64,000 nucleotides of DNA from an uncultured Clostridia bacterium (GTDB lineage: Bacteria; Bacillota; Clostridia; TANB77; CAG-508), in the NCBI GenBank assembly GCA_934162535.1, contig CAKPJC010000002.1, positions 1 through 64,000 of the forward strand, read 5' to 3'. Both the position numbers and the translations under genes were made by a program. The notes beneath the pieces were generated by a model, which did not search any database, had not been told where the DNA came from, and saw nothing but the letters and a program-made list of their open reading frames with translations. Of this stretch, positions 1 to 8,033 are shown in pieces (position 1 is the stretch's first letter; the number at the start of each line of letters is the position of its first letter).

Positions 1-1095
1 TAACATTTCATAAAATTCTTGCTCCATTTCCATTAAGAATTCATATCTTGATATTCCTCCTAGATATTGTGTTAAATTTGTTGATTCCATATCGTATCTT
101 GTTAATTGTGGCTCATATTTTCTATTATATGTACTTTTTTTATATGATGTCGCACTTTCATTATAATATGTTCCATATAACTTTCCATCTGTTTTATCTT
201 CCCAATACATATCACTTACATCTTCTATTGGTATCCATACCCATTGGTTTCTTTCACATTGAGCTGTCCATTGATTGCTATCTGTTACTTCTTCTGCTCC
301 TTCATATATTACAAATCCTCCATATTTATGGTTTTGCATTGTATCTGTATTTCCATTATTTTTTCTATCATATATTTTTACCTCTTTTACATATCCTTTA
401 TCTAATTTTTTATTTGTTGAGGCATTTTTATTATATACTATCTTTAGTTTATATCTTCCTTGATTTAGTTCTACCTTTGTGTTCATATAAATTAAATCTG
501 AGTCTTTATAATCCTCCCAATGATTTGTTCCATAATATGTTCCATTTAATTTTATTGTTGTTTTTTCTGTGCTATTTGTTGTTGTATTTATTATTTCTCC
601 ATATAAGTAATCATTAAAAAATTCACATGACACTGTCCAATTTAATTGCAATATTCCTCCATCTTCACTTACTGTAAACTCTTCTGATGTCATCTCGCTT
701 GTTGAACTATCTATGTTATAATTACCACTTGTCCATATTCCACTATCATTCTTTGTCCATGGATATGTTCCCTCTGCTGTAAATGTATCTGTTAAGTTTT
801 TATTTAGGTACAATGTTTCAAATGTCCCATTTACATATGACTCGCTTTCTACCGATGATGCTGTGTATCCTTTTGGCACCGGTACATCTATTCCATCTTT
901 ACTTTTTACCATTGTGTAATTATTAGGATTCATTGCTTGTTTTTGTATTCTTTCCGTATTTTCTACTTCTACATTTTCATCTTTTCTTGTTACCAAACAA
1001 ATTACTGTTGTTATTAGTATTATTATTACTACCAATACTACTGATGTTATAGTTATCATTTTCTTATTTATCTTTTTAACTTTTATGTCTTTCAT
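1..1095 (-). CDS. Membrane-anchored surface protein with formylglycine-enzyme-like region, 3' end cut off
   Basis: The frame is open from the ATG at 1095 (behind a GAGGAGG site) to the left edge, 365 codons, so the C-terminus is missing. Residues about 12-34 form one strongly hydrophobic segment after a lysine-rich start, so it is a signal anchor with the rest outside the cell. The body is rich in Thr, Asn and Tyr and has VPVPKGY, GGFVIYEG, NQWVWIPIEDVSDMYW and GGISRYEF stretches. I recall these from clostridial proteins annotated as formylglycine-generating-enzyme/sulfatase-modifying-like or pilin-like surface proteins. That family link is from memory and the catalytic region would lie off the window, so function is not assigned. 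It has its own promoter and a leader of more than 200 nt. Confidence 0.75.
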   Translation of the reverse strand, partial: MKDIKVKKINKKMITITSVVLVVIIILITTVICLVTRKDENVEVENTERIQKQAMNPNNYTMVKSKDGIDVPVPKGYTASSVESESYVNGTFETLYLNKNLTDTFTAEGTYPWTKNDSGIWTSGNYNIDSSTSEMTSEEFTVSEDGGILQLNWTVSCEFFNDYLYGEIINTTTNSTEKTTIKLNGTYYGTNHWEDYKDSDLIYMNTKVELNQGRYKLKIVYNKNASTNKKLDKGYVKEVKIYDRKNNGNTDTMQNHKYGGFVIYEGAEEVTDSNQWTAQCERNQWVWIPIEDVSDMYWEDKTDGKLYGTYYNESATSYKKSTYNRKYEPQLTRYDMESTNLTQYLGGISRYEFLMEMEQEFYEML

Positions 1096-1348
1096 AGACA
1101 ACTCCTCCTCTGTTTTTAGATGCCAAAAAGACAGTGACTTAATAAGCCTTTTTGTGTTTGGCTTTTATCACTATCTTTTATTTTTATTATTAAATTTTTC
1201 GTATTTTTTATTAGTTCGCAAATACCATGTTTAATAAAGCTATACCCAATATATATATATATATATATACAGCCCCAACGCTTTCGCAGGTTTGTGTCTT
1301 AACTTTAGTTTCCATGGCTTTTTTCTCCTTTGCTTCTAATCTGTTTAA
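1096..1348 (-). promoter_or_regulatory. Long 5' leader, possibly a structured RNA
   Basis: This stretch lies between the promoter and the start codon of the truncated surface gene and holds no gene. On the minus strand it contains a short hairpin with a GAAA tetraloop (TGCGAAAGCG), an alternating AT tract of about 22 bases (near 1248-1269), and a stem GCC...GGC near 1158-1180. The sequence around the GAAA loop (CACAAACC then GCGAAAGC) is reminiscent of a cyclic-di-GMP-I riboswitch, but the second conserved block (GGGACGCAAAGC) is absent. I therefore only call a leader. Confidence 0.4.
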
Positions 1349-1377
1349 ATTATATGTTAAATCAATTTTATTGTCAA
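1349..1377 (-). promoter_or_regulatory. Sigma-A type promoter of the truncated surface gene
   Basis: A perfect TTGACA (1372-1377) and a perfect TATAAT (1349-1354) are separated by 17 bases on the minus strand. It sits directly beyond the hemW stop codon and would start a leader of roughly 245 nt. Confidence 0.8.
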
Positions 1378-1393
1378 TATTTTTTCAAATTTA

Positions 1394-2527
1394 CTATACA
1401 AATTCTTCCCACACAATATTAGCTAAATCTATTCCCTTATTTGTAAGCTTAATATTATTTTCATCAACCTTAATTAAATTTTCATCTGATAGTTTTTTCA
1501 ATTCGTTTCTGTATAAATAAATAGGATTATCTCCAAATCTATCTTTAAATTCACTAATGCTCACTCCATCAATTTTCCTTAATCCCAATAACATAAATTC
1601 CTTTTCTGTATCTTCTAACTTTTGAACCTCATGTATTATTCTATTCTTTTCTGGAGAATTACTTTTTATATTTCTTATATATTCATTAATATTATCTGTA
1701 TTAGAATATCTTGTTATATTTCTATATGAATGTGCTGAAATGCCAAAACCTATATACTCGTCTTGGTTCCAGCAATTCATATTATGTTTTGATTCATATC
1801 CATTTTTAGCAAAATTAGATATTTCATAATGTTTATATCCGTTTAATTCTAAAGTATTTTTTACATACCAATACATGTTCCTCTCTGTTTCCTCATCAGG
1901 TAATTGTAATTTTCCATTTTCTATTTGTGTTTTTATTGGCGTTCCATCTTCTATAATTAATGAATATACTGATATATGTTCAGGTGATAATTTTATAACT
2001 TCATCTAAACTATTTTTTAAATCTTGTATTCTTTGATTAGGCAATCCTAAAATCAAGTCAACATTTATATTATTAAATCCAACCTCTCTTGCTATCTTAT
2101 ACGTTTCTAAAAATTCTTCATAATTGTGTATTCTTCCAATTTGTTTTAGTAGCTTATTATTTGCTGTTTGTAATCCTATGCTCAACCTGTTTATTCCTGA
2201 GTTTTTATAATCTTCTAGTTTTCCTCTTGTAACTGTTCCTGGGTTTACTTCAATAGTAATTTCAACATTTTCTATTACATTTTTCTTTTTGATTTTATCC
2301 ATAATTTCTGTAATATATTTACTATCAATATATGATGGTGTTCCACCACCAATATATATTGTATTTATATTTGATTTTATGTTTTGCATTTCTATTTCTT
2401 TTATTAATGTTTTTATATATGGTTCGATTTTGTCATCTTTGTTACAATATGATACAAAATCACAATAATAACATTTTTGCTTGCAAAATGGAATATGTAC
2501 ATATATCCCTATTTCATTATTCTTCAT
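1394..2527 (-). CDS. hemW: Radical SAM heme chaperone HemW
   Basis: HemW is a radical SAM protein related to coproporphyrinogen dehydrogenase HemN and is thought to deliver heme to target enzymes. The radical SAM cysteines are C15, C19 and C22 (CxxxCxxC in PFCKQKCYYCDF). They are followed by the glycine-rich YIGGGTPSY and by SIGLQ, which are typical of the family. The 377-residue length is normal for HemW. It is the last gene of prmC-whiA-hemW and its start overlaps the end of whiA by 11 bases, so it is translationally coupled. No heme synthesis gene is nearby, which agrees with HemW being widespread in bacteria regardless of coproporphyrinogen oxidation. It is not safe to call it hemN. Confidence 0.93.
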   Translation of the reverse strand: MKNNEIGIYVHIPFCKQKCYYCDFVSYCNKDDKIEPYIKTLIKEIEMQNIKSNINTIYIGGGTPSYIDSKYITEIMDKIKKKNVIENVEITIEVNPGTVTRGKLEDYKNSGINRLSIGLQTANNKLLKQIGRIHNYEEFLETYKIAREVGFNNINVDLILGLPNQRIQDLKNSLDEVIKLSPEHISVYSLIIEDGTPIKTQIENGKLQLPDEETERNMYWYVKNTLELNGYKHYEISNFAKNGYESKHNMNCWNQDEYIGFGISAHSYRNITRYSNTDNINEYIRNIKSNSPEKNRIIHEVQKLEDTEKEFMLLGLRKIDGVSISEFKDRFGDNPIYLYRNELKKLSDENLIKVDENNIKLTNKGIDLANIVWEEFV

Positions 2528-3368
2528 TAGCTATCTCCATTATCTTTTTTAATCTATAATTAACTCCAGATTTTCCAACTGGCTGTTTTAACATTTGCCC
2601 TAATTCTGTAAGACTTGCATTCGGATTTTCCATTCTTGCATATGCTACTTCTTTTACAGAATTACTTAGTTTTTCAAATTTACCATTTGCTTTTATCTTC
2701 TTTATTGCTTCAATTTGCTCTATTGATGCATTTATTGTTTTATTTAAGTTTGCAGATTCACAATTAACTAGCCTATTTATTTTATTGTTCATTTCCCTTT
2801 GAACTCTAATTTCTTCAAATCTCAAAACTGATTTGTTTGCTCCAATTAAGGCAAGAAATTTTGCTATTTCTTCTCCATCTTTTAAATATATAGAATATTC
2901 GTTTTCCATTTTCAATATGTTACTTTTTATATCAAATATTTTTAACATCTCTTCAATCTCTTTTGCATCTTTTTCATATTTTATTCCCAATTCAAGATGG
3001 TATTTTTTTTCTGGGTTGTTTATTGAACCTCCACCAAGATATGCACCTCTTATTATATATTTTATTTGTTCTGTTGAAGGATTTTCAATTGTCATATTTT
3101 TGGTTTCTTCGATTTTTTTATCTTTTACATTTATTATGTATTTTCTCCCTTGTAGTTCAATATCATATTTGTCTATTCCCATATTGCTTAATAATCTTGC
3201 AAATCTGTTTATATTGTATTCATTTTCAGTACAAAATTTTAGTTTTCCCTTTTCTTCGCTTACATTACTACTTATCAAATATCCTTTCAGTTCATATTTT
3301 ACCGCTTCTTTATTTGATAAATTTTCTATTTTACTTATTTCTTCTTTTAGATTTTTTGAAAAAGACAT
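2517..3368 (-). CDS. whiA: WhiA, sporulation/division DNA-binding regulator
   Basis: WhiA has an N-terminal LAGLIDADG-homing-endonuclease-like fold without catalysis and a C-terminal helix-turn-helix. It controls sporulation in Streptomyces and affects division in Bacillus. The protein is 283 residues, as expected. The IIRGAYLGGGSINNP motif (about residues 105-119) is a WhiA hallmark. The C-terminal ANPNASLTELG...PVGKSGVNYRLKKI-like stretch is the DNA-binding part. The usual partners yvcJ and yvcK are not in this window; instead it lies between prmC and hemW, one base after the prmC stop. The order differs from Bacillus, so regulation may be tied to the prmC promoter at 4242-4270. Confidence 0.95.
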   Translation of the reverse strand: MSFSKNLKEEISKIENLSNKEAVKYELKGYLISSNVSEEKGKLKFCTENEYNINRFARLLSNMGIDKYDIELQGRKYIINVKDKKIEETKNMTIENPSTEQIKYIIRGAYLGGGSINNPEKKYHLELGIKYEKDAKEIEEMLKIFDIKSNILKMENEYSIYLKDGEEIAKFLALIGANKSVLRFEEIRVQREMNNKINRLVNCESANLNKTINASIEQIEAIKKIKANGKFEKLSNSVKEVAYARMENPNASLTELGQMLKQPVGKSGVNYRLKKIMEIANEE

Positions 3369-3369
3369 T

Positions 3370-4218
3370 TTATCCCCTCACTCTTGTTACTATTATTCTA
3401 TCATTTCCATGTAAGTCTTTTTTTGAATATGTATCTGTGTATTGATTGTTTTGTTTTATTAGTTCTAGTACTTCTTCTTTTTGATTATACCCTATTTCCA
3501 TACATATATATCCATCAAATTTCATGTAATCTATTGCTTGATTTAATATTTTCCTATAAAAGTCCAGTCCATCTAGCCCTCCATCAAGTGCTAATAGAGG
3601 TTCATTTTGTACTTCATCACTTAAATATTGTATATCTTCTTTTTTTATGTATGGTGGATTTGTTACTATTATATCAAATTTGTTTTTGCCTATTTCATTA
3701 AATAGGTTTGATTTAATAAATTTGACCTTTTTAACTACCTCTAATCTTTCTGCGTTTTTTCTCGCAACTTTTAATGCCTTTTCACTTATGTCTACTGCAT
3801 ATATTTCAGCATTACTAACATTTTTTGCAATTGATATTGCAATTGCACCACTTCCTGTACATAAATCTAATATTTTAGGTGCTTTCATTCTCTGTGCAAT
3901 TTTTATTGTTTCTTCAACAAGTATTTCAGTGTCTGGTCTAGGTATTAATACATTTTCATCAACAAAAAAATCCATTTTCATAAATTCTTGTAAGTGTGTT
4001 ATGTGTTGTAAAGGTACTCCTTTTGTTAGTTTTTCTATATTTATAAAGTATTCAAATTGTTCTTTTTTGCTTATATCTTTATTGTCATATACAATTATAT
4101 ATTGTCTTGTTTGTTTTAATATATATTGTAATAATAATCTAGCTTTTAGTTTAGGACTTTCTACATTATTGTTTTTTAATATTATCATTCCTTTACTTAG
4201 TGCCTCTTTTATTGTCAT
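3370..4218 (-). CDS. prmC: Peptide chain release factor N5-glutamine methyltransferase PrmC
   Basis: PrmC methylates the glutamine of the GGQ motif of release factors RF1 and RF2. The N-terminal helical substrate-binding domain is followed by a Rossmann SAM domain with DLCTGSGAIAI (motif I) and the catalytic NPPY (TNPPYIKKED). I place the start at the ATG at 4218 (MTIKEALSKG) because GGGAGGTG lies 6 bases upstream; a possible start 5 codons earlier would put that site inside the gene. prfA, the usual neighbour, is not present. It is the first gene of prmC-whiA-hemW with its own promoter. Confidence 0.95.
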   Translation of the reverse strand: MTIKEALSKGMIILKNNNVESPKLKARLLLQYILKQTRQYIIVYDNKDISKKEQFEYFINIEKLTKGVPLQHITHLQEFMKMDFFVDENVLIPRPDTEILVEETIKIAQRMKAPKILDLCTGSGAIAISIAKNVSNAEIYAVDISEKALKVARKNAERLEVVKKVKFIKSNLFNEIGKNKFDIIVTNPPYIKKEDIQYLSDEVQNEPLLALDGGLDGLDFYRKILNQAIDYMKFDGYICMEIGYNQKEEVLELIKQNNQYTDTYSKKDLHGNDRIIVTRVRG

Positions 4219-4241
4219 AGTAACACCTCCCATTCTTTTAT

Positions 4242-4270
4242 ACTATATACCATTTATGTTTTTTTTTCAA
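4242..4270 (-). promoter_or_regulatory. Promoter of prmC-whiA-hemW
   Basis: TTGAAA (4265-4270) and TATAGT (4242-4247) with a 17-base spacer lie 24 bases upstream of the prmC start. It is back to back with the tsaB promoter. Confidence 0.6.
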
Positions 4271-4291
4271 TACAATTTGATTATTTTCAGC

Positions 4292-4320
4292 TTGTAAAAT
4301 GTATGTAATTGTAGTATAAT
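4292..4320 (+). promoter_or_regulatory. Promoter of tsaB-rimI
   Basis: TTGTAA (4292-4297) and TATAAT (4315-4320) are 17 bases apart, 20 bases before the tsaB ATG, in the 120-base divergent spacer. Confidence 0.65.
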
Positions 4321-4340
4321 AGCAATGAAATGAGGTAATT

Positions 4341-5027
4341 ATGAAAATTTTAAGTATAGATACAGCAAGTAATATCTGCACTGTTGCAGTACTAGAAAAT
4401 ACAACTTGCTTAAAAGAATTAATTGTGAATGATGCAAGAAACCATTCAGAAAAAATAATGCCATTAATCGAGCAAGTATTATTTGAAACAAATCTTACTT
4501 TAGATAATATTGATTTAATAGTATGTGATAGAGGTCCTGGTTCCTTTACAGGAATACGAATTGGCGTTGGAACAGTACTAGCTTTTAGAGATAGTCTTAA
4601 TATAAACTGTGTTGGTATTAGCTCTCTTGAAGCTTTAGCATATAATGTTAAAAATAATGGTTTAATTTGCTCTCTAATTGATGCAAAAAACAACAATGTC
4701 TACTTTGGTTTATTTGAATTACATAATGGTAAATATATTCAAGCTGAAGAACTAGGTTTTAAAACAATTGATGAAGCAATTTCGATTTTGAAAAAGCATC
4801 AAGAAGAAATCAATTTTGTTGGCGATGGCAGTTTAACATATAAAGATTTATTATATGAGAATTTTTCTGATTGTGTATTCTGCGAAAAAAATGAACTTAG
4901 TAGTGTTTCTCTTGGTATAGCAGGATATAACTCTTACATCAATAATTTAGAAACTTCTATAATGCCATTATATCTTAGAAAATCACAAGCTGAAAGAGCC
5001 CTTGAAAAGAAAGGTGGTAATAATTGA
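4341..5027 (+). CDS. tsaB: TsaB, tRNA t6A threonylcarbamoyltransferase complex subunit
   Basis: TsaB is the non-catalytic ASKHA-fold partner of TsaD in transferring the threonylcarbamoyl group to A37 of ANN-decoding tRNAs. Its start MKILSIDTAS and the motif DRGPGSFTGIRIG (near residue 65) are diagnostic. The 228-residue length is normal. It has a GAGG site 5 bases before the ATG. tsaE, which normally precedes it, is missing here because the divergent prmC operon is upstream; tsaD is not in the window either. tsaC, which makes the threonylcarbamoyl-AMP substrate, lies at 9.2-10.2 kb. rimI follows with a one-base TGATG overlap. Confidence 0.95.
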   Translation: MKILSIDTASNICTVAVLENTTCLKELIVNDARNHSEKIMPLIEQVLFETNLTLDNIDLIVCDRGPGSFTGIRIGVGTVLAFRDSLNINCVGISSLEALAYNVKNNGLICSLIDAKNNNVYFGLFELHNGKYIQAEELGFKTIDEAISILKKHQEEINFVGDGSLTYKDLLYENFSDCVFCEKNELSSVSLGIAGYNSYINNLETSIMPLYLRKSQAERALEKKGGNN

Positions 5028-5461
5028 TGGAAATTATGACAATGACTTTAAAAGATTTGGAAGATATGAAAGATATTTTATATTCTGATTTTGATAATTT
5101 TTGGAGTTATAATGTTTTGAAGCAAGAACTTGAAAATCCTAATACCACTTATATTATAGCAAAAGAAATTTCAGAGGTTGTCGGGTTTGCAGGAATGTCA
5201 GTTTGCCTTGATGAAGCAACACTTAACAATATTGTTGTAAAAAAATCCTGCCGTGGCAAAGGTATTGGTGGAGAACTTTTAGAGTCTCTAATTGAATTAT
5301 GCTCTGATATGAATATGAGGACTTTTACTTTAGAAGTCAACACTGAAAATATTCCAGCAATAAACTTATATAAAAAATTTGGATTTAAAAATGTTGGAAC
5401 AAGAACAAAATATTATAATAATACAAATGATGCTTTTATTATGACTAAATATGATATTTAA
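5027..5461 (+). CDS. rimI: RimI-like ribosomal protein alanine N-acetyltransferase
   Basis: This is a GNAT-fold acetyltransferase; RimI acetylates the N-terminal alanine of ribosomal protein S18. The acetyl-CoA loop reads CRGKGIGGELL, and the C-terminal NIPAINLYKKFGFKNVGTR is the classic GNAT motif B with the conserved Tyr. The start is taken as the ATG at 5027, which overlaps the tsaB stop as TGATG, rather than the TTG one codon earlier; AAAGGTGG is 9 bases upstream. The tsaB-rimI pairing is the strongest reason to call it RimI and not a generic GNAT. A strong terminator follows immediately. Confidence 0.85.
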   Translation: MEIMTMTLKDLEDMKDILYSDFDNFWSYNVLKQELENPNTTYIIAKEISEVVGFAGMSVCLDEATLNNIVVKKSCRGKGIGGELLESLIELCSDMNMRTFTLEVNTENIPAINLYKKFGFKNVGTRTKYYNNTNDAFIMTKYDI

Positions 5462-5496
5462 AACACGCACATACTGACTATTTGTGCGTGTTTTTT
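5461..5496 (+). terminator. Intrinsic terminator of tsaB-rimI
   Basis: A nine-base perfect stem (ACACGCACA at 5463-5471 with TGTGCGTGT at 5483-5491) has an 11-base loop and runs into six T. It also separates the convergent ylmH gene. Confidence 0.85.
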
Positions 5497-6297
5497 CTAT
5501 ATATATTTTTCTATTTTTAATATTGTTCTTCCACTTCTAGTTTGACCTATTTCGTCTTTTATATAAAATCTGCCTTTCCCTCTAATTGTAACTACGTCTC
5601 CTACTTTTATTTGTTTTGTTTTTTTTGTTTCATTTTGAAAATTTATAAATACCCTCTCTGTGTTTATTATATCTAGTGCTTTATTTCTTGAACATCTTGC
5701 AAGCTCTGCTATTACATTATCTAATCTATTAGATGAAACTATAATGTCTATTTCTTCTTTTCTAATTTCTACTTTTCTCAAGTTTTCTATGTTTTCTAAT
5801 GTGATTTTTGATTTTGAAAATCTTGTTAGTCCTCCTAGGTTTTCTAGTAAAAATTTGCTTATTTCTTTTTGAACTATAATGTCTGCTCCTTCTCTGTCTA
5901 CTATTATATCTCCTACTTTTTCTCTTTTTACTCCTAATTTTATTACTGCTCCTAAATAGTCTCTATGTGTATATTTTCCCTTTAGGTCATCTGGCAATTC
6001 TACCCTTATTATTTGGATTATGTCTGTTAAATTCTTCTTTACAACATCTATGTTGAATTTTTCTGGGTATATTATAATCATTTTTCTTTCTGCTTGCTCA
6101 AATCCACCATAACTTATATAATTATTTATCTTTACTTTTTTTATGAATTTCTCAGATAATTCGTATTGTGCCATGTCTAAAAAGTCTGTATATTGTATTT
6201 TATTTCTATTTTCTGTTATTTCAAACTTGTCTAAAATTTGTGCAAGTAATATTTTGTCATCTTTTTCTTTATACTCATTTAATACTTCTCTGTTCAT
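5497..6297 (-). CDS. ylmH: YlmH/RqcP2-like S4-domain RNA-binding protein
   Basis: The protein has an N-terminal YlmH domain (about 1-175) and a C-terminal S4 RNA-binding domain (about 182-245) with SSNRLDNVIAELARCSRNKALDII and GDVVTIRGKGRF. YlmH-family proteins bind the ribosome-tRNA complex in rescue of stalled large subunits (as RqcP2) and are historically tied to division genes (ylmE-ylmH cluster). Here the usual sepF/ylmG/divIVA neighbours are absent and it follows an unrelated membrane gene by 39 bases, with GAAAGGAG as its ribosome binding site. The length of 266 fits the family. Confidence 0.85.
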   Translation of the reverse strand: MNREVLNEYKEKDDKILLAQILDKFEITENRNKIQYTDFLDMAQYELSEKFIKKVKINNYISYGGFEQAERKMIIIYPEKFNIDVVKKNLTDIIQIIRVELPDDLKGKYTHRDYLGAVIKLGVKREKVGDIIVDREGADIIVQKEISKFLLENLGGLTRFSKSKITLENIENLRKVEIRKEEIDIIVSSNRLDNVIAELARCSRNKALDIINTERVFINFQNETKKTKQIKVGDVVTIRGKGRFYIKDEIGQTRSGRTILKIEKYI

Positions 6298-6336
6298 TTT
6301 ATGTATCTGTGATATGCTCCTTTCTCAATTTGCTGT

Positions 6337-6996
6337 TTATTGTATTAATAATAGCATTATTAATGTTCCAAGTGGTACTGTTATATTGTCTGTACCTTTT
6401 GCTGAGATTGCCTCAACTGATGTAATTACATATGCCATCATCATTGTTATTAATGGCCATCTACCTGTTCCCCAAAATACCATTTTATGTGTAAATGCTA
6501 AATATCCTCCTATTAATAATGTAGCTATTATGAACATCGTTAGTGATCCTGCAATAGATTTTGTTGAACCAAATGCTGTGTATTTTTTACTTTTTATTAT
6601 TTTGCCTATTACTGCTGCTAAACCATCTCCATATGCCATTACAAGACAAGGTATTAATCCCAATGATGGTTTGTTAAATATTCCAAATGATATTATTACT
6701 AATATTAGTAGTGATAATGCATAATACACTGTTCCTAGTCCATCTTGCTTTTCTCTTTCCATTACTTTTATTATACCTTTTTTGTATGAAAGATAATTTA
6801 TTATTACAAATGTTATTGGAACAAACATTGCGAACCACACATTTGTAAAGTAATACATTGCAATAAACCACCAATTTCCAAGCATTATGTGTATAAATTT
6901 TCTGCTTGCTTCTTTCCCTCTTTTTTCAAATATTTTTCCTCCTGCTATTACTAAAGCAATATACAAATATGATACTAATATTCCTAACCAATTCAT
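6337..6996 (-). CDS. Membrane CTP-dependent kinase/cytidylyltransferase (dolichol/phytol kinase family)
   Basis: Six to seven hydrophobic segments cover most of the 219 residues. The conserved signatures of the phosphatidate cytidylyltransferase/dolichol kinase/phytol kinase superfamily are present: RKFIHIMLGNWW near residue 32, MAYGDGLAAVIGK near 120, and STKSIAGSLTMF near 144. The aspartate of GDGLAA is the expected CTP/metal ligand. Substrate cannot be read from the sequence; a polyprenol or diacylglycerol kinase role is possible. It is distinct from CdsA, whose longer protein and signature are not seen. It is likely co-transcribed with ylmH downstream. Confidence 0.75.
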   Translation of the reverse strand: MNWLGILVSYLYIALVIAGGKIFEKRGKEASRKFIHIMLGNWWFIAMYYFTNVWFAMFVPITFVIINYLSYKKGIIKVMEREKQDGLGTVYYALSLLILVIISFGIFNKPSLGLIPCLVMAYGDGLAAVIGKIIKSKKYTAFGSTKSIAGSLTMFIIATLLIGGYLAFTHKMVFWGTGRWPLITMMMAYVITSVEAISAKGTDNITVPLGTLIMLLLIQ

Positions 6997-7066
6997 ATTA
7001 CTCCTCCTTTTATTGCACTTATATTATCATATTTATATATTTTTTTCTACACATTTTGAAATTTAT

Positions 7067-7095
7067 TTGATTTATTTATCTTTTTTTGATATATT
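7067..7095 (+). promoter_or_regulatory. Candidate promoter of the sirtuin gene
   Basis: TTGATT (7067-7072) and TATATT (7090-7095) are 17 bases apart and 27 bases before the ATG at 7123. The -10 box is one mismatch from consensus. Confidence 0.5.
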
Positions 7096-7122
7096 ATTAT
7101 CATTCTAGGAGGTATATTCAGT

Positions 7123-7842
7123 ATGGATAAGTTAGAAATTTTTAAAAATATGATTAATGAAAGCTCAAATATTGTATTTTTTGGTGGTGCTGGTGTTTCT
7201 ACTGAAAGTGGAATACCTGACTTTAGAAGCAAAGATGGATTATATAATCAAAAATATGATTACCCACCAGAAGAAATTTTGAGCCATACTTTTTTTATGA
7301 ATAACACAGAAGAATTTTACAAATTTTACAGAGATAAAATGAATTCATTAAAATTTAATCCAAATATTACTCATTATAAACTTGCAGAACTTGAAAATTG
7401 TGGTAAGTTAAAAGCTGTCGTTACACAGAATATTGATGGACTTCATCAAAAAGCTGGTTCTAAAAATGTTTTTGAATTACATGGAAGTGTTTTAAGAAAT
7501 TATTGCATGGATTGTCACAAGTTTTATGATGCCGAATATGTATTTAATAGTGTAGGTGTACCTAAATGTTCATGTGGTGGTATTGTTAAGCCTGATGTCG
7601 TACTTTATGAAGAACCACTTGATGATTTTACTGTTAATGGTGCCATTAATGCTATTTCTAATTGTGACTTATTAATTATAGGTGGTACTTCTCTGACTGT
7701 TTACCCTGCTTCAAGTTTAATATTTTACTTTAGAGGCAAAAATATTGTTTTGATTAATAAAGATTCTACTGATTTAGATAATAGGGCTAATCTTGTTATT
7801 AATGATAAACTTGGAAATATATTTTCACAAATTAACAAATAA
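7123..7842 (+). CDS. cobB: Sir2-type NAD-dependent protein deacylase
   Basis: Sirtuins remove acyl groups from lysines using NAD. The protein shows the full motif set: GGAGVSTESGIPDFRS (NAD pocket, near residue 20), TQNIDGLHQKAG, the catalytic His in ELHGS, four zinc cysteines arranged as CMDC and CSC, and GGTSLTVYPAS. The Ala-Tyr-Arg signature of class III desuccinylases (Tyr and Arg after the GAG motif) is not present in the usual form, so general deacetylase activity is more likely. AGGAGG sits 10 bases before the ATG. It stands alone, divergent from the membrane kinase gene and followed by a hairpin-rich spacer. GNAT enzymes elsewhere in the window are not evidence of a substrate. Confidence 0.92.
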   Translation: MDKLEIFKNMINESSNIVFFGGAGVSTESGIPDFRSKDGLYNQKYDYPPEEILSHTFFMNNTEEFYKFYRDKMNSLKFNPNITHYKLAELENCGKLKAVVTQNIDGLHQKAGSKNVFELHGSVLRNYCMDCHKFYDAEYVFNSVGVPKCSCGGIVKPDVVLYEEPLDDFTVNGAINAISNCDLLIIGGTSLTVYPASSLIFYFRGKNIVLINKDSTDLDNRANLVINDKLGNIFSQINK

Positions 7843-8024
7843 TTAAAAGAACAAATAAGAAAAATTTTCAATTTTTCTTTGATTTGTTCTCTCCCGATTT
7901 GAGTTTTCGACTAAAAGGAGAAAATCTCAAAGGGCTAGCGATTGTAGCTTTTTATATACTAGGAAAGTATCACTTTCCTAGCATATAAAAAAAGAGCCCA
8001 ATTATTATTTTTCTAATAATTGGG
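7843..8024 (+). repeat. Cluster of four consecutive inverted repeats, possible structured RNA
   Basis: Between the sirtuin stop and the patatin stop lie four hairpins in a row. The first pairs 7848-7856 with 7882-7890 and has an inner AGAAAAATT/AATTTTTCT stem. The second pairs CCC and TTTGAG (7893-7903) with CTCAAA and GGG (7926-7934). The third pairs TTTTATAT and CTAGGAAAG (7950-7967) with CTTTCCTAG and ATATAAAA (7973-7990). The fourth is the terminator at 7997-8027. No gene is visible. Confidence 0.6.
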
Positions 8025-8028
8025 TTTA
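7997..8028 (+). terminator. Intrinsic terminator between sirtuin and patatin genes
   Basis: An 11-base perfect stem, CCCAATTATTA (7997-8007) with TAATAATTGGG (8014-8024), is followed by TTT on the plus strand. It may also act on the convergent patatin transcript. Confidence 0.7.
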
Positions 8029-8033
8029 CTTTT

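Noticed and set aside
48..617. Plus-strand 189-residue hydrophobic frame
   Set aside because: It is antisense to the truncated surface gene, whose minus-strand frame has a promoter, a ribosome binding site and sensible composition; the plus frame is a low-complexity shadow.
1248..1269. Alternating AT tract as a replication origin element
   Set aside because: No DnaA boxes, no dnaA/dnaN genes and no iterons nearby.
1200..1330. Cyclic-di-GMP-I riboswitch call
   Set aside because: Only the first half-motif (CAAACC, GCGAAAGC) is seen. The GGGACGCAAAGC block and receptor helix could not be found, so it stays a finding and not a named feature.
5024..5026. TTG start for rimI
   Set aside because: The adjacent ATG at 5027 forms the usual TGATG overlap with tsaB and is better spaced from AAAGGTGG.
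7843..8033. Retron or toxin-antitoxin RNA in the hairpin cluster
   Set aside because: No reverse transcriptase, toxin gene or direct repeats are near.
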